Under the pieces are notes generated by a model. That model searched no databases. It was given only the letters and a program-made list of their open reading frames with translations, and was not told the origin of the DNA. Positions 10,901-20,420 of a stretch of 64,000 nucleotides of DNA are shown here, in pieces. The translations under genes were made by a program, and so were the position numbers. The DNA comes from an uncultured Lachnospiraceae bacterium (GTDB taxonomy: Bacteria; Bacillota; Clostridia; Lachnospirales; Lachnospiraceae), in contig CAKRMH010000013.1 in the NCBI GenBank assembly GCA_934364805.1, positions 1-64,000 on the forward strand, read 5' to 3'. Every line of letters starts with the position of its first letter. Positions within the stretch are counted from its first letter, which is position 1.

Positions 10901-11836
10901 TTACAGGATCATATTCATGCAGCCATACATTCCTGCATCATTTCCAAGTGTTGCAAGTGCAAACTCTGTATTCTGGCATGCATGGAATGCATGTACAACA
11001 AAGTTCTTGCGGATGACATCGATCAGAATCCTTCCTGCTTTGGATACACCGCCACCGATAACGATGATCTCAGGATCAACGACACAACATACATTTGCAA
11101 GCGCTTTTCCAAGAATTGCACCGACTTCTTCTACGATTTCGATTGCAAGCTTGTCTCCGGCTTTTGCTTCGTCAAATACGTCTTTTGCCGTAACCTTCTT
11201 CAATCCTCTGAGTGCACTTTCCTCATCCGTTGCTGCAAGCTTTCTGTTTGCAAGGCGAACGATTCCGGTTGCAGATGCATACTGCTCCAGACATCCGTGT
11301 TTTCCACATCCGCAGACTTCCGGTTCCTCATCATTCACACTAATATGTCCAATCTCTCCACCTGCTCCAGCTGCTCCGGAGATCATCTTACCGTCCACGA
11401 TGATTCCACCGCCGACTCCGGTTCCAAGTGTAACCATGACAACGTCTTTATGGCCTTTGCCACCGCCCTGCCACATCTCTCCGAGAGCTGCAACGTTGGC
11501 GTCATTTCCCGCTTTCACTGGAAGTCCAGTCTTCGTGGTAAGGCTGTCTGCAACGTTAAATACGTCCCATCCAAGGTTTACACAGCGGTTTACAATACCG
11601 TTTGCCTTTACCGGTCCTGGGACACCGACACCGATGCCCTGTACGTCTTCTTTGGAAATACCATCTTTTTCAAGCTTCTGTGCAATGGATTCTGCAACAT
11701 CATTCAGAATGGAAGCTCCATTATTCTCTGTATTTGTATGTATCTCCCATTTATCAAGCAGCTTTCCGCTTGTCTCAAAAAATCCAATCTTACATGTGGT
11801 TCCACCGATATCCACACCAAATCCGTATTTTTTCAT
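10901..11836 (-). CDS. glcK: ROK-family glucokinase
   Basis: ATP-dependent sugar kinase, most likely glucose to glucose-6-phosphate, 311 residues. Visible are the phosphate-binding GVDIGGTTCKIG at the N-terminus, the catalytic Asp in AGNDANVAALGE, GTGVGGGII, and the ROK zinc signature EVCGCGKHGCLEQYAS. The ATG at 11834-11836 is preferred over an in-frame TTG three bases upstream, because AGGAGG lies seven bases from the ATG. Monocistronic, with a palindrome overlapping its -10 box. Other ROK substrates (allose, N-acetylmannosamine) cannot be fully excluded. Confidence 0.9.
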   Translation of the reverse strand: MKKYGFGVDIGGTTCKIGFFETSGKLLDKWEIHTNTENNGASILNDVAESIAQKLEKDGISKEDVQGIGVGVPGPVKANGIVNRCVNLGWDVFNVADSLTTKTGLPVKAGNDANVAALGEMWQGGGKGHKDVVMVTLGTGVGGGIIVDGKMISGAAGAGGEIGHISVNDEEPEVCGCGKHGCLEQYASATGIVRLANRKLAATDEESALRGLKKVTAKDVFDEAKAGDKLAIEIVEEVGAILGKALANVCCVVDPEIIVIGGGVSKAGRILIDVIRKNFVVHAFHACQNTEFALATLGNDAGMYGCMNMIL

Positions 11837-11861
11837 CAATTCTCCTCCTGATCTTTTAAAA

Positions 11862-11874
11862 ACTAACAGTTAGT
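11862..11874. promoter_or_regulatory. Perfect palindrome overlapping the glcK -10 box
   Basis: ACTAAC-A-GTTAGT is a perfect 13-bp dyad. Its right end shares three bases with the TATACT -10 (11872-11877), where a repressor would act. The regulator is unknown. Confidence 0.4.
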
Positions 11875-11900
11875 ATACCATAGTCCCAATAGCGTTTCCA
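11872..11900 (-). promoter_or_regulatory. Promoter of glcK
   Basis: TATACT -10 at 11872-11877, 17-bp spacer, weak TGGAAA -35 at 11895-11900, minus strand. Confidence 0.45.
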
Positions 11901-11933
11901 CCCTATTTTCCTGCACTTTATACGTTATTTTTT

Positions 11934-12734
11934 CTACATAATTCCAGAAGTACCGCCCGTATCCGCCGCATTAGCTGCTCCGGCATCTGCTGCCATATCC
12001 GGAGTTTCTGTCTCCATCTCTGTTTCAGCCTCTACAGCGCTCTGTGCCTGCTGCAGCTCACTCAGCCGGATTCCGGCATCAGACAATTCCACAATAGCAG
12101 AAGTATTCTCTGTGAGGCCTGTACTTTTCTGACTGTCTATGGTGCTCTGCAGATATTTCATATCTGCCTCATTGATCTTTCCAAGCTCGTCATTGCGATG
12201 CATCCGTTTTTTGCGCACGATCTCCTGCTTATCCGACTTCTGTCTGCGTGCCTGTTCCAGCTCTTCCATTGCTATTTTCTGCTCAAGATCCTGTTCTTTC
12301 TGATGAACACGGCGTTTGATCTCCGACTTCTGCTGGCGCTCTTTGGATGCCTTCTTGCGTTCATATTTGCGTTGCAGATTTTCTTCTTCGCAGAGATGGT
12401 TTACTTTCGACTGTGCACATTTCACCATTCTTTTGGCATGTGCGAGCGCTGCTTCCACTTCACTGTCGTTATATTCCCCGGTTCCGAGACAGCGCCTCAG
12501 ATTGCTGACTGTATTCTTGGCTTTCGTAAGAACTGTCGCTGCGGTCCTTGATTTTGTAGCACGGAGGATCTGTGCTGAGATCTCTTTGGAATTATATTTT
12601 AACGACTTCTTGCTGCGTGACTTCCCTGTTCCAAGTGTTCCGCTTTGCGAAATTACAGTGTTTCCGGTCGTTATGGATGCACCTGCGATCCCTGCAGATG
12701 TTCCTCCCTGATTGTTGTTTATGAATAGATTCAT
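11934..12734 (-). CDS. Hypothetical lysine/arginine-rich coiled-coil protein
   Basis: 266 residues; family not recognised. There is no signal peptide or membrane segment. Residues about 1-45 are Gly/Ser/Thr-rich. Residues about 85-200 are highly charged with heptad-like helices (for example KSEIKRRVHQKEQDLEQKI), predicting a long coiled coil. The C-terminal 60 residues are acidic and Ala/Glu/Thr-rich (EAETEMETETPDMAADAG). The start is supported by AAGGAGGAAATAAAG directly before the ATG. It lies 74 bp downstream of the penicillin-binding protein in the same direction and may be cotranscribed. A structural or cell-surface-associated scaffold role would be a guess. Confidence 0.8.
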   Translation of the reverse strand: MNLFINNNQGGTSAGIAGASITTGNTVISQSGTLGTGKSRSKKSLKYNSKEISAQILRATKSRTAATVLTKAKNTVSNLRRCLGTGEYNDSEVEAALAHAKRMVKCAQSKVNHLCEEENLQRKYERKKASKERQQKSEIKRRVHQKEQDLEQKIAMEELEQARRQKSDKQEIVRKKRMHRNDELGKINEADMKYLQSTIDSQKSTGLTENTSAIVELSDAGIRLSELQQAQSAVEAETEMETETPDMAADAGAANAADTGGTSGIM

Positions 12735-12808
12735 CTTTATTTCCTCCTTGAAATAAATTTGAAAAAGTTACATAAATCCTGCTGAATTCCAGCTCCTGTA
12801 TTTAATTT

Positions 12809-15184
12809 CTAGTTCTGCGGGGCTGCATTTCCCTGATCCTGTCCTGCATTCGGATTCTGCTGATTGCCATCGTTCTGATTCTGATCGTTGGTCTGCGGAT
12901 TGTTATTTCCATTATTCGAATTTTGATCCGTTGTCTGATTCTGGCTCTGCTGATCGCCGGTTCCCGTGTTCTGATTCTGATCCTGTCCCGCATTTGGGTC
13001 CTGTCCCGCATTCGGATCCGGATTCTGCTGATCGCCCGTTCCTGCATTCGGGTCCTGTTGCGCTGCATCTCCGGCACCTGCGTTTGGATCCTGTCCCGCT
13101 GCATCTCCGGTTCCCTGATCCTGACCTTCGGCCGGCTGATCTGCGTTTCCATCATCGCTTCCCTGATCCGAGTTCTGCGATTTAAACTCATCCGACAGCT
13201 GTGCATATGGCAGGAAATCCACAGAGGTTTTTCCCTCATGGATCTGGTTCATATAAGTCTGCCAGATCTGACCAGGATAAGATCCTCCTGCAAGCCCAGG
13301 AACTTCCTGTGGAATATCATAACCAACCCACACTGCAGTTGTATAGTAACGGGTATATCCACAGAACCATCCATCCTTGTTGTCATTGGTCGTTCCGGTT
13401 TTGCCCGCACTGATCATGTTGGTAAGCTGCATTTTCCGTCCAAGTCCATTGGTCATAACGGATTTCAGCACATCTGTCATCATACGCGACGCTGTTTCCT
13501 TATAGATCACCGTCTCTTTCGGTTCCAATGTATATACGACCTGATCTGTAGAATCCGAAATAGACTTCACACAGGTCGGTTCGCGGTATACACCATCATT
13601 CTCGATCGTCGCATATGCGGATGCCATCTCAAGTGTCGACATACCGATCGTAAAACCACCAATGGATGTTGCCGGTGTATTATCTGCCGGTTTGATCTGA
13701 CTGAAATTCATATTTTTCAGATACTGCAGACCTGCTTCCGGCGTGATCTCTTCGTATAATTTCCAGGCAACCGTATTCAGCGACTGCTCTACCGCATAGC
13801 GGATCGTAACATCCCCCTGATACGTCTTGCTCGCATTCTGCGGTCCATTTTCAATCGGCTCGTCTTTTACAATGGAATCCGGTGTGTAACTGCGTTCAAA
13901 AGCCGGTGTATAATCGATCACAGGCTTGATACAGCTTCCTGGCTGTCGGAAACTCTGGTATGCACGGTTTAACGTATATGTCGTGAAATCCTGTGATCTT
14001 CCTCCGACGATCGCAGTAACCAGTCCGGTATCATTATCAATACATACTGCTGATCCCTGAAGCGTATAGATTCCGTCATCCCCGGTCTCTGTAAAGGACG
14101 CAAGCGTACTGTCTACCGCCGACTGCAGATCGGCCTGTTTCTCCAGATCGATAGACGTATAAATCTTATAACCGCCGCTGTAGATCTTTTTCTGGCATTC
14201 TGCATACATCTCGTCATAGAGGTCATCGTATGTTTTTTCCGCATCATCATTATCAAAATAATACTGGAACTCAAATCCTTCATTCTGCATGAGCGCCCTG
14301 GTCGCACAATAATATGTATAGGTATCCACATAGTTATTCCGCTGTTCTTCGGTCTCCTGTGGCCGGTTGAGCGCAATCTGCTCCGAAACCGCACTATTAT
14401 AGGCGCTCTCGGAAATTTTTCCATCCTCATACATGTTCTTTAAGATCAGATTTCTCCGCTTTAATGTATGCTCAATATTCGCAACCGGATCATAATATGT
14501 CGGGCTGTTCGGTATTGCACATAAAAAAGCGATCTGCGAAATATCCAGATCCGATAATTCACAGTTAAAATATCCTTTGCATGCCGCCTCAATTCCATAA
14601 TATCCATTTGCAAAATAGATATTATTCAGGTAAAACTCCATGATCTTATTCTTGCTGTACCGCTTTTCCAGTTCCAGCGCTACAAAAATCTGCTCTACCT
14701 TACGCTCCCATGTCTTGCTGCTGTCCAGATACACCAGCTTGGCAAGCTGCATCGTGACCGTACTTCCTCCCTGGCTCGCCTCGCCTTTCTCCAGAGCCGC
14801 CTTTACCGCTCGCAGTATCGCTTTGTAATCCACACCATTGTGCTGATAAAACTTCTTATCCTCGATACTGATCATCGCCGTCACAAAATCTGCTGGAATA
14901 TCCTCGTATTTCACATAAACAGCGTCCTTATCCCCGTTTGTCTCGGAAATCAGATTGCCATTTACATCATAAATCGAGCATGTCTTTGCAGGTATAAACG
15001 TCTCGTCATCTGACTGACTTACCAGCTGGACTGCTTCTTTTTTCAGTTCCTGCACTTCTACTGCATAACCACCAAAATAATAATATCCAAGCCCACCAAG
15101 AACGAGAAGCATCAATACAATCTGTAATTTCACCATAAACCAGAAAAAACGATGCTGTTTTTTTCTCTTCTTTTTCTTAGCCAT
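12809..15184 (-). CDS. Class A penicillin-binding protein with low-complexity tail
   Basis: Bifunctional peptidoglycan glycosyltransferase/transpeptidase of 791 residues. A short basic cytoplasmic end (AKKKKRKKQ) is followed by one membrane anchor (about 13-37). The GT51 domain has catalytic Glu108 in SIEDKKFYQHNGVD and the GGSTVTMQLAK and NNIYFANGYYGIEAA motifs. The transpeptidase domain has Ser417-x-x-Lys420 (GSCIKP), Ser468-Leu-Asn470 and Lys595-Thr-Gly. From about residue 670 to the end the extracytoplasmic tail consists of imperfect Asp-Pro-Asn-Ala-Gly and Gln/Asn/Gly repeats, a disordered wall-spanning tail. The gene is PBP1A-like, the major elongation or division synthase type. Confidence 0.93.
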   Translation of the reverse strand: MAKKKKRKKQHRFFWFMVKLQIVLMLLVLGGLGYYYFGGYAVEVQELKKEAVQLVSQSDDETFIPAKTCSIYDVNGNLISETNGDKDAVYVKYEDIPADFVTAMISIEDKKFYQHNGVDYKAILRAVKAALEKGEASQGGSTVTMQLAKLVYLDSSKTWERKVEQIFVALELEKRYSKNKIMEFYLNNIYFANGYYGIEAACKGYFNCELSDLDISQIAFLCAIPNSPTYYDPVANIEHTLKRRNLILKNMYEDGKISESAYNSAVSEQIALNRPQETEEQRNNYVDTYTYYCATRALMQNEGFEFQYYFDNDDAEKTYDDLYDEMYAECQKKIYSGGYKIYTSIDLEKQADLQSAVDSTLASFTETGDDGIYTLQGSAVCIDNDTGLVTAIVGGRSQDFTTYTLNRAYQSFRQPGSCIKPVIDYTPAFERSYTPDSIVKDEPIENGPQNASKTYQGDVTIRYAVEQSLNTVAWKLYEEITPEAGLQYLKNMNFSQIKPADNTPATSIGGFTIGMSTLEMASAYATIENDGVYREPTCVKSISDSTDQVVYTLEPKETVIYKETASRMMTDVLKSVMTNGLGRKMQLTNMISAGKTGTTNDNKDGWFCGYTRYYTTAVWVGYDIPQEVPGLAGGSYPGQIWQTYMNQIHEGKTSVDFLPYAQLSDEFKSQNSDQGSDDGNADQPAEGQDQGTGDAAGQDPNAGAGDAAQQDPNAGTGDQQNPDPNAGQDPNAGQDQNQNTGTGDQQSQNQTTDQNSNNGNNNPQTNDQNQNDGNQQNPNAGQDQGNAAPQN
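12815..13170 (-). repeat. Repetitive Asn/Gln/Asp/Gly coding region of the PBP tail
   Basis: Within the PBP gene, degenerate direct repeats encode units such as DPNAG, GQDQN and AGTGDQQ for about 120 codons. The DNA is correspondingly repetitive (blocks of CTGATT/CTGATC and TCCTGTCCCG), so copy number is likely to vary between strains. Confidence 0.8.
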
Positions 15185-15198
15185 ATAAATCTCCTTAT

Positions 15199-15309
15199 AT
15201 CATCATTATGATTCCATAATTGCGAAACCTGCGATCATTTGTATTCGTAGTACATGCCAATATAAATATCGGACAAGTTTCGCAAATGTATATCATTATG
15301 ATGGTATTT
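15199..15309 (-). repeat. Palindromic intergenic repeat, short copy (TTGCGAAAC ends)
   Basis: The ends are an inverted repeat: TTGCGAAAC at about 15220 and GTTTCGCAAA at about 15277, extended outward by TATCATCATTATGAT and its imperfect complement. Read on the minus strand, the interior matches one arm of the longer element at 46611-46824, including the TTGGCATGT...TACAAATGATCGCAGG stretch. The two are therefore one dispersed repeat family, and this is a copy of about half size. It sits directly upstream of the PBP gene. Confidence 0.65.
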
Positions 15310-15332
15310 TATACTTTTTAGGCAAAATATGC

Positions 15333-15365
15333 AATGAGGGAACCGACTATACCAGTTCCCTCATT
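15333..15365 (-). terminator. Terminator of spoVT
   Basis: AATGAGGGAAC (15333-15343) pairs perfectly with GTTCCCTCATT (15355-15365), 13 bp after the spoVT stop. The T tract on the minus strand is short (ATATTTTG). Confidence 0.7.
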
Positions 15366-15377
15366 GTATCTGCTTTT

Positions 15378-15926
15378 TTATTGTTCCATCTGTTTTCCCA
15401 GAAAATGTGCGGCTGTTACCGCAAGCTGTTTTTCTACTTCCCCATGAAACTTTTTTTCGTCTCTGCCATAAATGACAACTGCTCCAATACTGTCTCCATT
15501 GCATATGATCGTTGCGATTGCTTCATATGGAAATTCACCTTTGTCATCCAGTGTGATCTTAATATATGCACCATCCTCGGCCTGTGCCTGAACATTACCT
15601 CTCTGTTCGATCAGGTTCTCCAATTCGCTGCTAAGCGGTTTGCCTTCATAATCACGTTTTTTTGTCCCTGCTGCCGCAATGACATAGTCTCTGTCCGTAA
15701 TACAGATCAGGTGTCCCGTCGTATGTGACAGACTCTCTGCATAGCTTGCCGCGAACTCTCCCAGTTCTCCGATCGGAGAATATTTTTTCAACATGATCTC
15801 GCCCTCCCGGTTCGTAAATATCTCAAGAGGGTCGCCTTCCCGTATTCTTAACGTTCTGCGGATCTCCTTTGGTATTACGATTCGTCCCAGATCATCTATT
15901 CTTCTCACAATACCTGTGGCTTTCAT
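15378..15926 (-). CDS. spoVT: Stage V sporulation protein T
   Basis: 182-residue transcription factor for late forespore genes. Residues 1-50 are a swapped-hairpin AbrB-type DNA-binding domain (MKATGIVRRIDDLGRIVIPK, RTLRIREGDPLEIF). Residues about 57-180 are the GAF-like domain typical of SpoVT, with ITDRDYVIAAAG and GAVVIYGRD. Length matches the Bacillus protein. The start is the standard family start. Strong evidence that the organism sporulates. Upstream lies a possible sigma-G promoter. Confidence 0.93.
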   Translation of the reverse strand: MKATGIVRRIDDLGRIVIPKEIRRTLRIREGDPLEIFTNREGEIMLKKYSPIGELGEFAASYAESLSHTTGHLICITDRDYVIAAAGTKKRDYEGKPLSSELENLIEQRGNVQAQAEDGAYIKITLDDKGEFPYEAIATIICNGDSIGAVVIYGRDEKKFHGEVEKQLAVTAAHFLGKQMEQ

Positions 15927-15972
15927 AAATTTTCCTCCAATGCTTTATTTTGCTATCTATCAACTCTGGAGT

Positions 15973-16001
15973 TAGTATGTGGAAAACTACGGGAAATATT
16001 C
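15973..16001 (-). promoter_or_regulatory. Possible sigma-G promoter of spoVT
   Basis: On the minus strand GAATATT (15995-16001) and CATACTA (15973-15979) are separated by 15 bp. These resemble the sigma-G -35 and -10 elements, and spoVT is a forespore gene in Bacillus. Motif match only. Confidence 0.4.
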
Positions 16002-16201
16002 TTGGAGCATCCAAATGAAAGAACAACGATCCGCTCTCTTTGATTTTCTCCTGGGAAAAGGTCACGGCAGTCGATCACATCAAAAATGCGCAAGATAGAA
16101 TCAAAATATCTCACGCATTTATTATAAATTCTTTGTTTTAGTATGACTAATGCCTATATTGTATTACCGATTATGCTTTAGAGGCATGGATTGTGGTGTT
16201 T

Positions 16202-16630
16202 CTATATCAGCTGCTTTTCATATGCCAACATATTTCCCAATGTAATTTTAAAACCAAGAGCCTGATACATTGATACATCACAGTCTGCACATCCAACGGT
16301 AAGTGATCCTATGCCACTTTGTTCATACGCATAAGAAACAAGCTTTCTTGCTATCCCCTTATGACGATAATATGGGTGAATATAAAAATCCTCAAACACC
16401 CCTGCTTTGCCATAATTAAATGTCGAATAAGTAAAACAGACTGAACAGCACGCTACCAGTGCATTATCACATATACATCCATAAAAATGTATCTGTTCGT
16501 TTTGAATTGCTTTCCTTAAACTTTCCAGTTCTGCATTTGCAGGCATATTTTCTCCAATTTCTGTTTTATACGCCTTGTGTAATTTCACTAATTGATCAAA
16601 AGTTTCTGTTTTAATTTTCACAAAATCCAA
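16202..16630 (-). CDS. GNAT-family N-acetyltransferase
   Basis: 142-residue acetyl-CoA-dependent acetyltransferase of unknown substrate. The C-terminal half has the GNAT core: an acidic strand FEDFYIHPYYRHKGIARKLVSYA, where RHKGIA is the acetyl-CoA pyrophosphate loop, and later CADCDVSMYQALGFKITLG. The start is probably TTG (16628-16630): GGAGG lies eight bases upstream and the family N-terminus (MDFVKIKTETF) is in place, while no ATG is near. Monocistronic. A hairpin (TGGAGGAT/ATCCTCCA, 16656-16683) lies just upstream. Confidence 0.85.
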   Translation of the reverse strand: MDFVKIKTETFDQLVKLHKAYKTEIGENMPANAELESLRKAIQNEQIHFYGCICDNALVACCSVCFTYSTFNYGKAGVFEDFYIHPYYRHKGIARKLVSYAYEQSGIGSLTVGCADCDVSMYQALGFKITLGNMLAYEKQLI

Positions 16631-16881
16631 ATTTGTGTCCTCCGTTAAATTTTATTGGAGGATTAGTTTTTGTGCATCCTCCACACACATCTCATATTTT
16701 TTCCCATAAATAATCATCCTTTCCGTCATATATTTATTACAACGCATTAAGCGATGAATAGCAAATTTAATAACCAATTTTATTATTTTATCATATCCTA
16801 TAGAAAAAGCAAAAGGAGTTTTCTCACACGTGGATAAATACTGCGCAGCTTCGGCACTTCTTCAATTTGCAGATCATCCGA

Positions 16882-18627
16882 TCATGCATTTTCTTTCATT
16901 TTCCATGTATTGCTCTGCAATTGCAGTTCTGCCATGTGTCTGTAAATTCCGCCTTTTTTCAAAAGTTCCTCCGGTGTGCCCTGTTCTGCTGTCTTTCCAT
17001 CCTTCAGAACAACGATATAATCTGCGTTTGCAATCGTCCGCATGCGATGAGCAATAATTAACACGGTTTTATCCTCAATCAGTCTGGACAATGCCTGCTG
17101 TATTTTTGTTTCATTTTCCACATCTAAAGATGCGGTCGCTTCATCCAGCAAAATGATCGGTGCATTTTTCAAAAATGCTCTGGCAATCGATATTCTCTGT
17201 CGTTCTCCTCCGGAAAGCTCACTTCCATTTTCACCAATGCAGGTCTGATATCCTTCCGGAAGCCTGCGGATAAATTCATCACAGTTTGCCATGCGTGCGG
17301 CCTCCATCACTTCTTTATCTGTTGCATCTTTTCTGCCGATGCGGATATTTTCCATAACTGAATTGTCAAAAAGCATGACATCCTGAAATACAATCGAATA
17401 TAATGACATCAATTGTTCCGGATCCGTCTTTCCAACATCCATTCCTCCGACTGTGATTTTTCCATCATTGATATCCCAGAATCTTGCAGCCAGACGTGAA
17501 ACCGTTGTTTTTCCTCCGCCGCTTGGCCCGATCAATGCTGTCACACTTCCCTGTTTTGCAGTAAAGCTCACATCATCCAGTACGTTTGTATCATCGGAAT
17601 ACGAGAATTTCACATGATCAAATACAATATCATATCCCTGATTGGTAAGTTTTTCTGCTCCAGTCTGGACTTCGTGTGACAACACCTCATCCAGCCGTTC
17701 ACACTGAACTCCGGTTGCAATCACCGCTGCAAAATTCTGTAACGCGATCTGCATAGGATCATAAAGTCTTGATGCAATCATAAGAAAAAGGAAAAACGTG
17801 AGTATTGTAATCTTTCCACTTACAAACATTGCCCCTCCTGCCAATGCAGTTGTTGCTATCCCAAGTTTTAATACCATCTGTGCTGATGACACAAACAACG
17901 ATGTTTTGAGTTCTGTAAAAAGAGCCTGCTTTTCCACAGCTCTGATCTTGTCCTCCACCCCATCCATATATCTGTCCTGCGCATTGTTTGCACGAAGATC
18001 ACGTACACACTCCAGACATTCCTGAATTCCGTCATTCAGGCTCAATGATACTTCAACATTTTTCTTGATTGCTTTTTTCTGAACACCAGATGATGTGACA
18101 AGCACCAAAAAAGAAACCGGAATCACCCAGAACGCTGCAAGTGCAAGTCTCCAGTCAAACATCACAAACATGGCTGCGCCGACGATAAATGCTGACAAAA
18201 CAGAGCCGATCAGTTCTGGAATCCAATGACTTGACGCTGTTTCCATCCTTGCGCAATCGGACATAATTGTTGTTGTCAGATCGCTCAGATCTTTTTTTCC
18301 AAAGTAGGAAAGTGGAAGTTTTCTCAGTTTTTCTGCAATCGCAGTCCTTCTGACTCCACTTTCTTTATACGTAGAAAGAAATGTTGCATTGTACTGTATA
18401 TGCTGTGTAAATGCGATCAGCGCAAGCACTGCTGCCGACCCGAATATGTATATAAGAATCCTTTCATCCCCCGTTTTGTGATCCAGCAGATTGCCGATAA
18501 GCAGATAAAGTATACCGGCGGGAAGCATCAGTACCATATCCGAAACGCATACCGCAACACACGCTTTGATCATGTCGATCGCGCCCTGTCTTGATAACGC
18601 ATATTTATGTTGTAATTTTTCTATCAT
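16882..18627 (-). CDS. ABC transporter, membrane-ATPase half-transporter (second subunit)
   Basis: 581 residues: an exporter-type six-helix membrane domain (about 15-310) fused to a nucleotide-binding domain (about 330-570) with Walker A GPSGGGKTTVSR, Q-loop, signature LSGGERQRISIARAF, Walker B IILLDEATASLD and H-loop IAHRM. It begins two bases after the preceding half-transporter gene, so the two almost certainly form a heterodimer. Last gene of the TetR-controlled ECF cassette. Substrate and direction are not shown by sequence. Cassettes with an ECF S component of the same group suggest a small metal-chelator or metabolite, but this is inference. Confidence 0.88.
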   Translation of the reverse strand: MIEKLQHKYALSRQGAIDMIKACVAVCVSDMVLMLPAGILYLLIGNLLDHKTGDERILIYIFGSAAVLALIAFTQHIQYNATFLSTYKESGVRRTAIAEKLRKLPLSYFGKKDLSDLTTTIMSDCARMETASSHWIPELIGSVLSAFIVGAAMFVMFDWRLALAAFWVIPVSFLVLVTSSGVQKKAIKKNVEVSLSLNDGIQECLECVRDLRANNAQDRYMDGVEDKIRAVEKQALFTELKTSLFVSSAQMVLKLGIATTALAGGAMFVSGKITILTFFLFLMIASRLYDPMQIALQNFAAVIATGVQCERLDEVLSHEVQTGAEKLTNQGYDIVFDHVKFSYSDDTNVLDDVSFTAKQGSVTALIGPSGGGKTTVSRLAARFWDINDGKITVGGMDVGKTDPEQLMSLYSIVFQDVMLFDNSVMENIRIGRKDATDKEVMEAARMANCDEFIRRLPEGYQTCIGENGSELSGGERQRISIARAFLKNAPIILLDEATASLDVENETKIQQALSRLIEDKTVLIIAHRMRTIANADYIVVLKDGKTAEQGTPEELLKKGGIYRHMAELQLQSNTWKMKENA

Positions 18628-18629
18628 TT

Positions 18630-20402
18630 CTATGCCCCCACTTTCCAGTTAACAGATTTTGTATATTCTTCATACATGTGTCTGTATATTCCATCTTTCT
18701 TCATCAGTTCTTCATGGCGTCCCTGTTCTGCACATTTTCCGTCCTTCAGTACAAAGATACAGTCCGCATTGGTTACCGTTGTCAGTCTGTGTGCGATCAT
18801 GATAAGTGTTTTTCCTTCGGATAATACTTCAAATGCTTTTTGTACTTTTGCCTCATTGTCCGGATCGGCAAATGCAGTTGCTTCATCAAATATAAGTATT
18901 GGTGCATTCTTTAAAAACGCCCTGGCAATTGCAATCCTCTGCTGTTCGCCCCCCGACAGATAGGTTCCTTTGGCTCCGACCACAGTGTGGATTCCAGCCG
19001 GAAGTTTCTCAATAATATCCATGCATTGTGCTTTTTTCAGCGCATCCATAACTTCAGCTTCTGATGCATCCGGTCGCGCAAGGCGCACATTCTCGAGTAT
19101 CGTTCCTTTGATCAGTCTGCTGTTCTGGAATACAAAAGATATCTGGTCCATCAGCTCATTTGGCGAAATGTCCCTGACATTCACGCCCCCGATACAAATC
19201 TGTCCCTCTGTCACATCAAAAAATCTGGCGATCAGCGCAGCTGTTGTACTTTTTCCTCCGCCACTTGGTCCGACAAATGCAATATGCTGTCCAGATTTTA
19301 TGGAAATACTCAAACCATTCACCGCGTTTTCTGCTGCTCCACGATAACGGTAACTTACATGCTCCAGAGTGATCGAATGATCTTTGATTGCGGTATTCTT
19401 TCTTCTCCCCTTTTCCTTGCTCTCCAGCGGCTGGATATCGAGGATTCCATCAATTCGCCGGATGGAATCGATTACCTGCATTTCCTGCTCACCGGAATAT
19501 GCCGTTTTTGATAGTGCTACTGTGAGCAACGGTGTAATGATGATGTAATACATCATATTTAAAATGAGTTCGGAGGATATTCCCCCTCTTGATAAAATGT
19601 ATGCAGCAAAACTCAGTGCGACAAATACCGCATTAATTCCTGTTATAAAACCTACCATTGCCTTTCTCATGGAGATAGTGTAATCCACACACCATTTTTC
19701 ATAGTCATCCAGTGACTTTTTGAATTTTTTAAAAGAAAATACGGTTTGTCCAAATGTTTTCACCACCGGAACGCCCCTTACATATTCCGTCGCCTCATTT
19801 GACATGACTTCCAGCGAATTCTGATATTCTGTCATCTTCCGCTGTGTTTCTTTTCCCATCATTGTCATCAGAAAAACAAAACCAATCACGGCAGGTATCA
19901 TGCAGATCAGCCCGATTCTCCAGTCGAATGCGAGCATCAATACCACCAGTCCCACCGGTGTCGCCGCAGCTGCCGCTTTATCCGGAAGATTATGTGCAAT
20001 ATATGTTTCTGTCGCAGCAGAAGAGTCATTTACAATTCTTCTGATTTTTCCAGTCCCTTCCTGGTCAAAAACACCGAGTGGCAGGGTGATCACATGCCGC
20101 ATCAGCCGATTTCTCATGGATGCCTGAACGCGGAATGCTGAAATATGTGTACACAGCAACGCAAAAACATACAAAAGCAGGGAAACTACTGTGATTGCGA
20201 ACGCCTGCCATGCAAGTGCCGTGATCTGCTCCATGTGTTTTCCATCGATTGCTATGCTTATGATCTTCCACAGATCATAGTATGGGATCATGCCTGTCAG
20301 TGCACTTGCCGCTGCAAGTATCCTCCCAAATACGATCAATAACCGGTAATTTCCGGCGTATTCATTGATAACTTTCATAATATTCTGATTCTCTTTTTTC
20401 AT
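18630..20402 (-). CDS. ABC transporter, membrane-ATPase half-transporter (first subunit)
   Basis: 590 residues with the same layout as its partner: membrane domain about 20-325, then an ATPase with Walker A GPSGGGKSTTAALIAR, signature LSGGEQQRIAIARAF, Walker B ILIFDEATAFADPD, and IAHRL. The DEATA-F variant after Walker B differs slightly from the partner. Start ATG preceded by AGGAGAGGACA, 18 bp after the T-component stop. Likely heterodimer with the next gene. Confidence 0.88.
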   Translation of the reverse strand: MKKENQNIMKVINEYAGNYRLLIVFGRILAAASALTGMIPYYDLWKIISIAIDGKHMEQITALAWQAFAITVVSLLLYVFALLCTHISAFRVQASMRNRLMRHVITLPLGVFDQEGTGKIRRIVNDSSAATETYIAHNLPDKAAAAATPVGLVVLMLAFDWRIGLICMIPAVIGFVFLMTMMGKETQRKMTEYQNSLEVMSNEATEYVRGVPVVKTFGQTVFSFKKFKKSLDDYEKWCVDYTISMRKAMVGFITGINAVFVALSFAAYILSRGGISSELILNMMYYIIITPLLTVALSKTAYSGEQEMQVIDSIRRIDGILDIQPLESKEKGRRKNTAIKDHSITLEHVSYRYRGAAENAVNGLSISIKSGQHIAFVGPSGGGKSTTAALIARFFDVTEGQICIGGVNVRDISPNELMDQISFVFQNSRLIKGTILENVRLARPDASEAEVMDALKKAQCMDIIEKLPAGIHTVVGAKGTYLSGGEQQRIAIARAFLKNAPILIFDEATAFADPDNEAKVQKAFEVLSEGKTLIMIAHRLTTVTNADCIFVLKDGKCAEQGRHEELMKKDGIYRHMYEEYTKSVNWKVGA

Positions 20403-20420
20403 TGTCCTCTCCTGTCTCGT

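Noticed and set aside
10824..11873. 349-codon plus-strand frame opposite glcK
   Set aside because: It is antisense to a gene with a clear ROK signature and family length; the open frame follows from codon bias.
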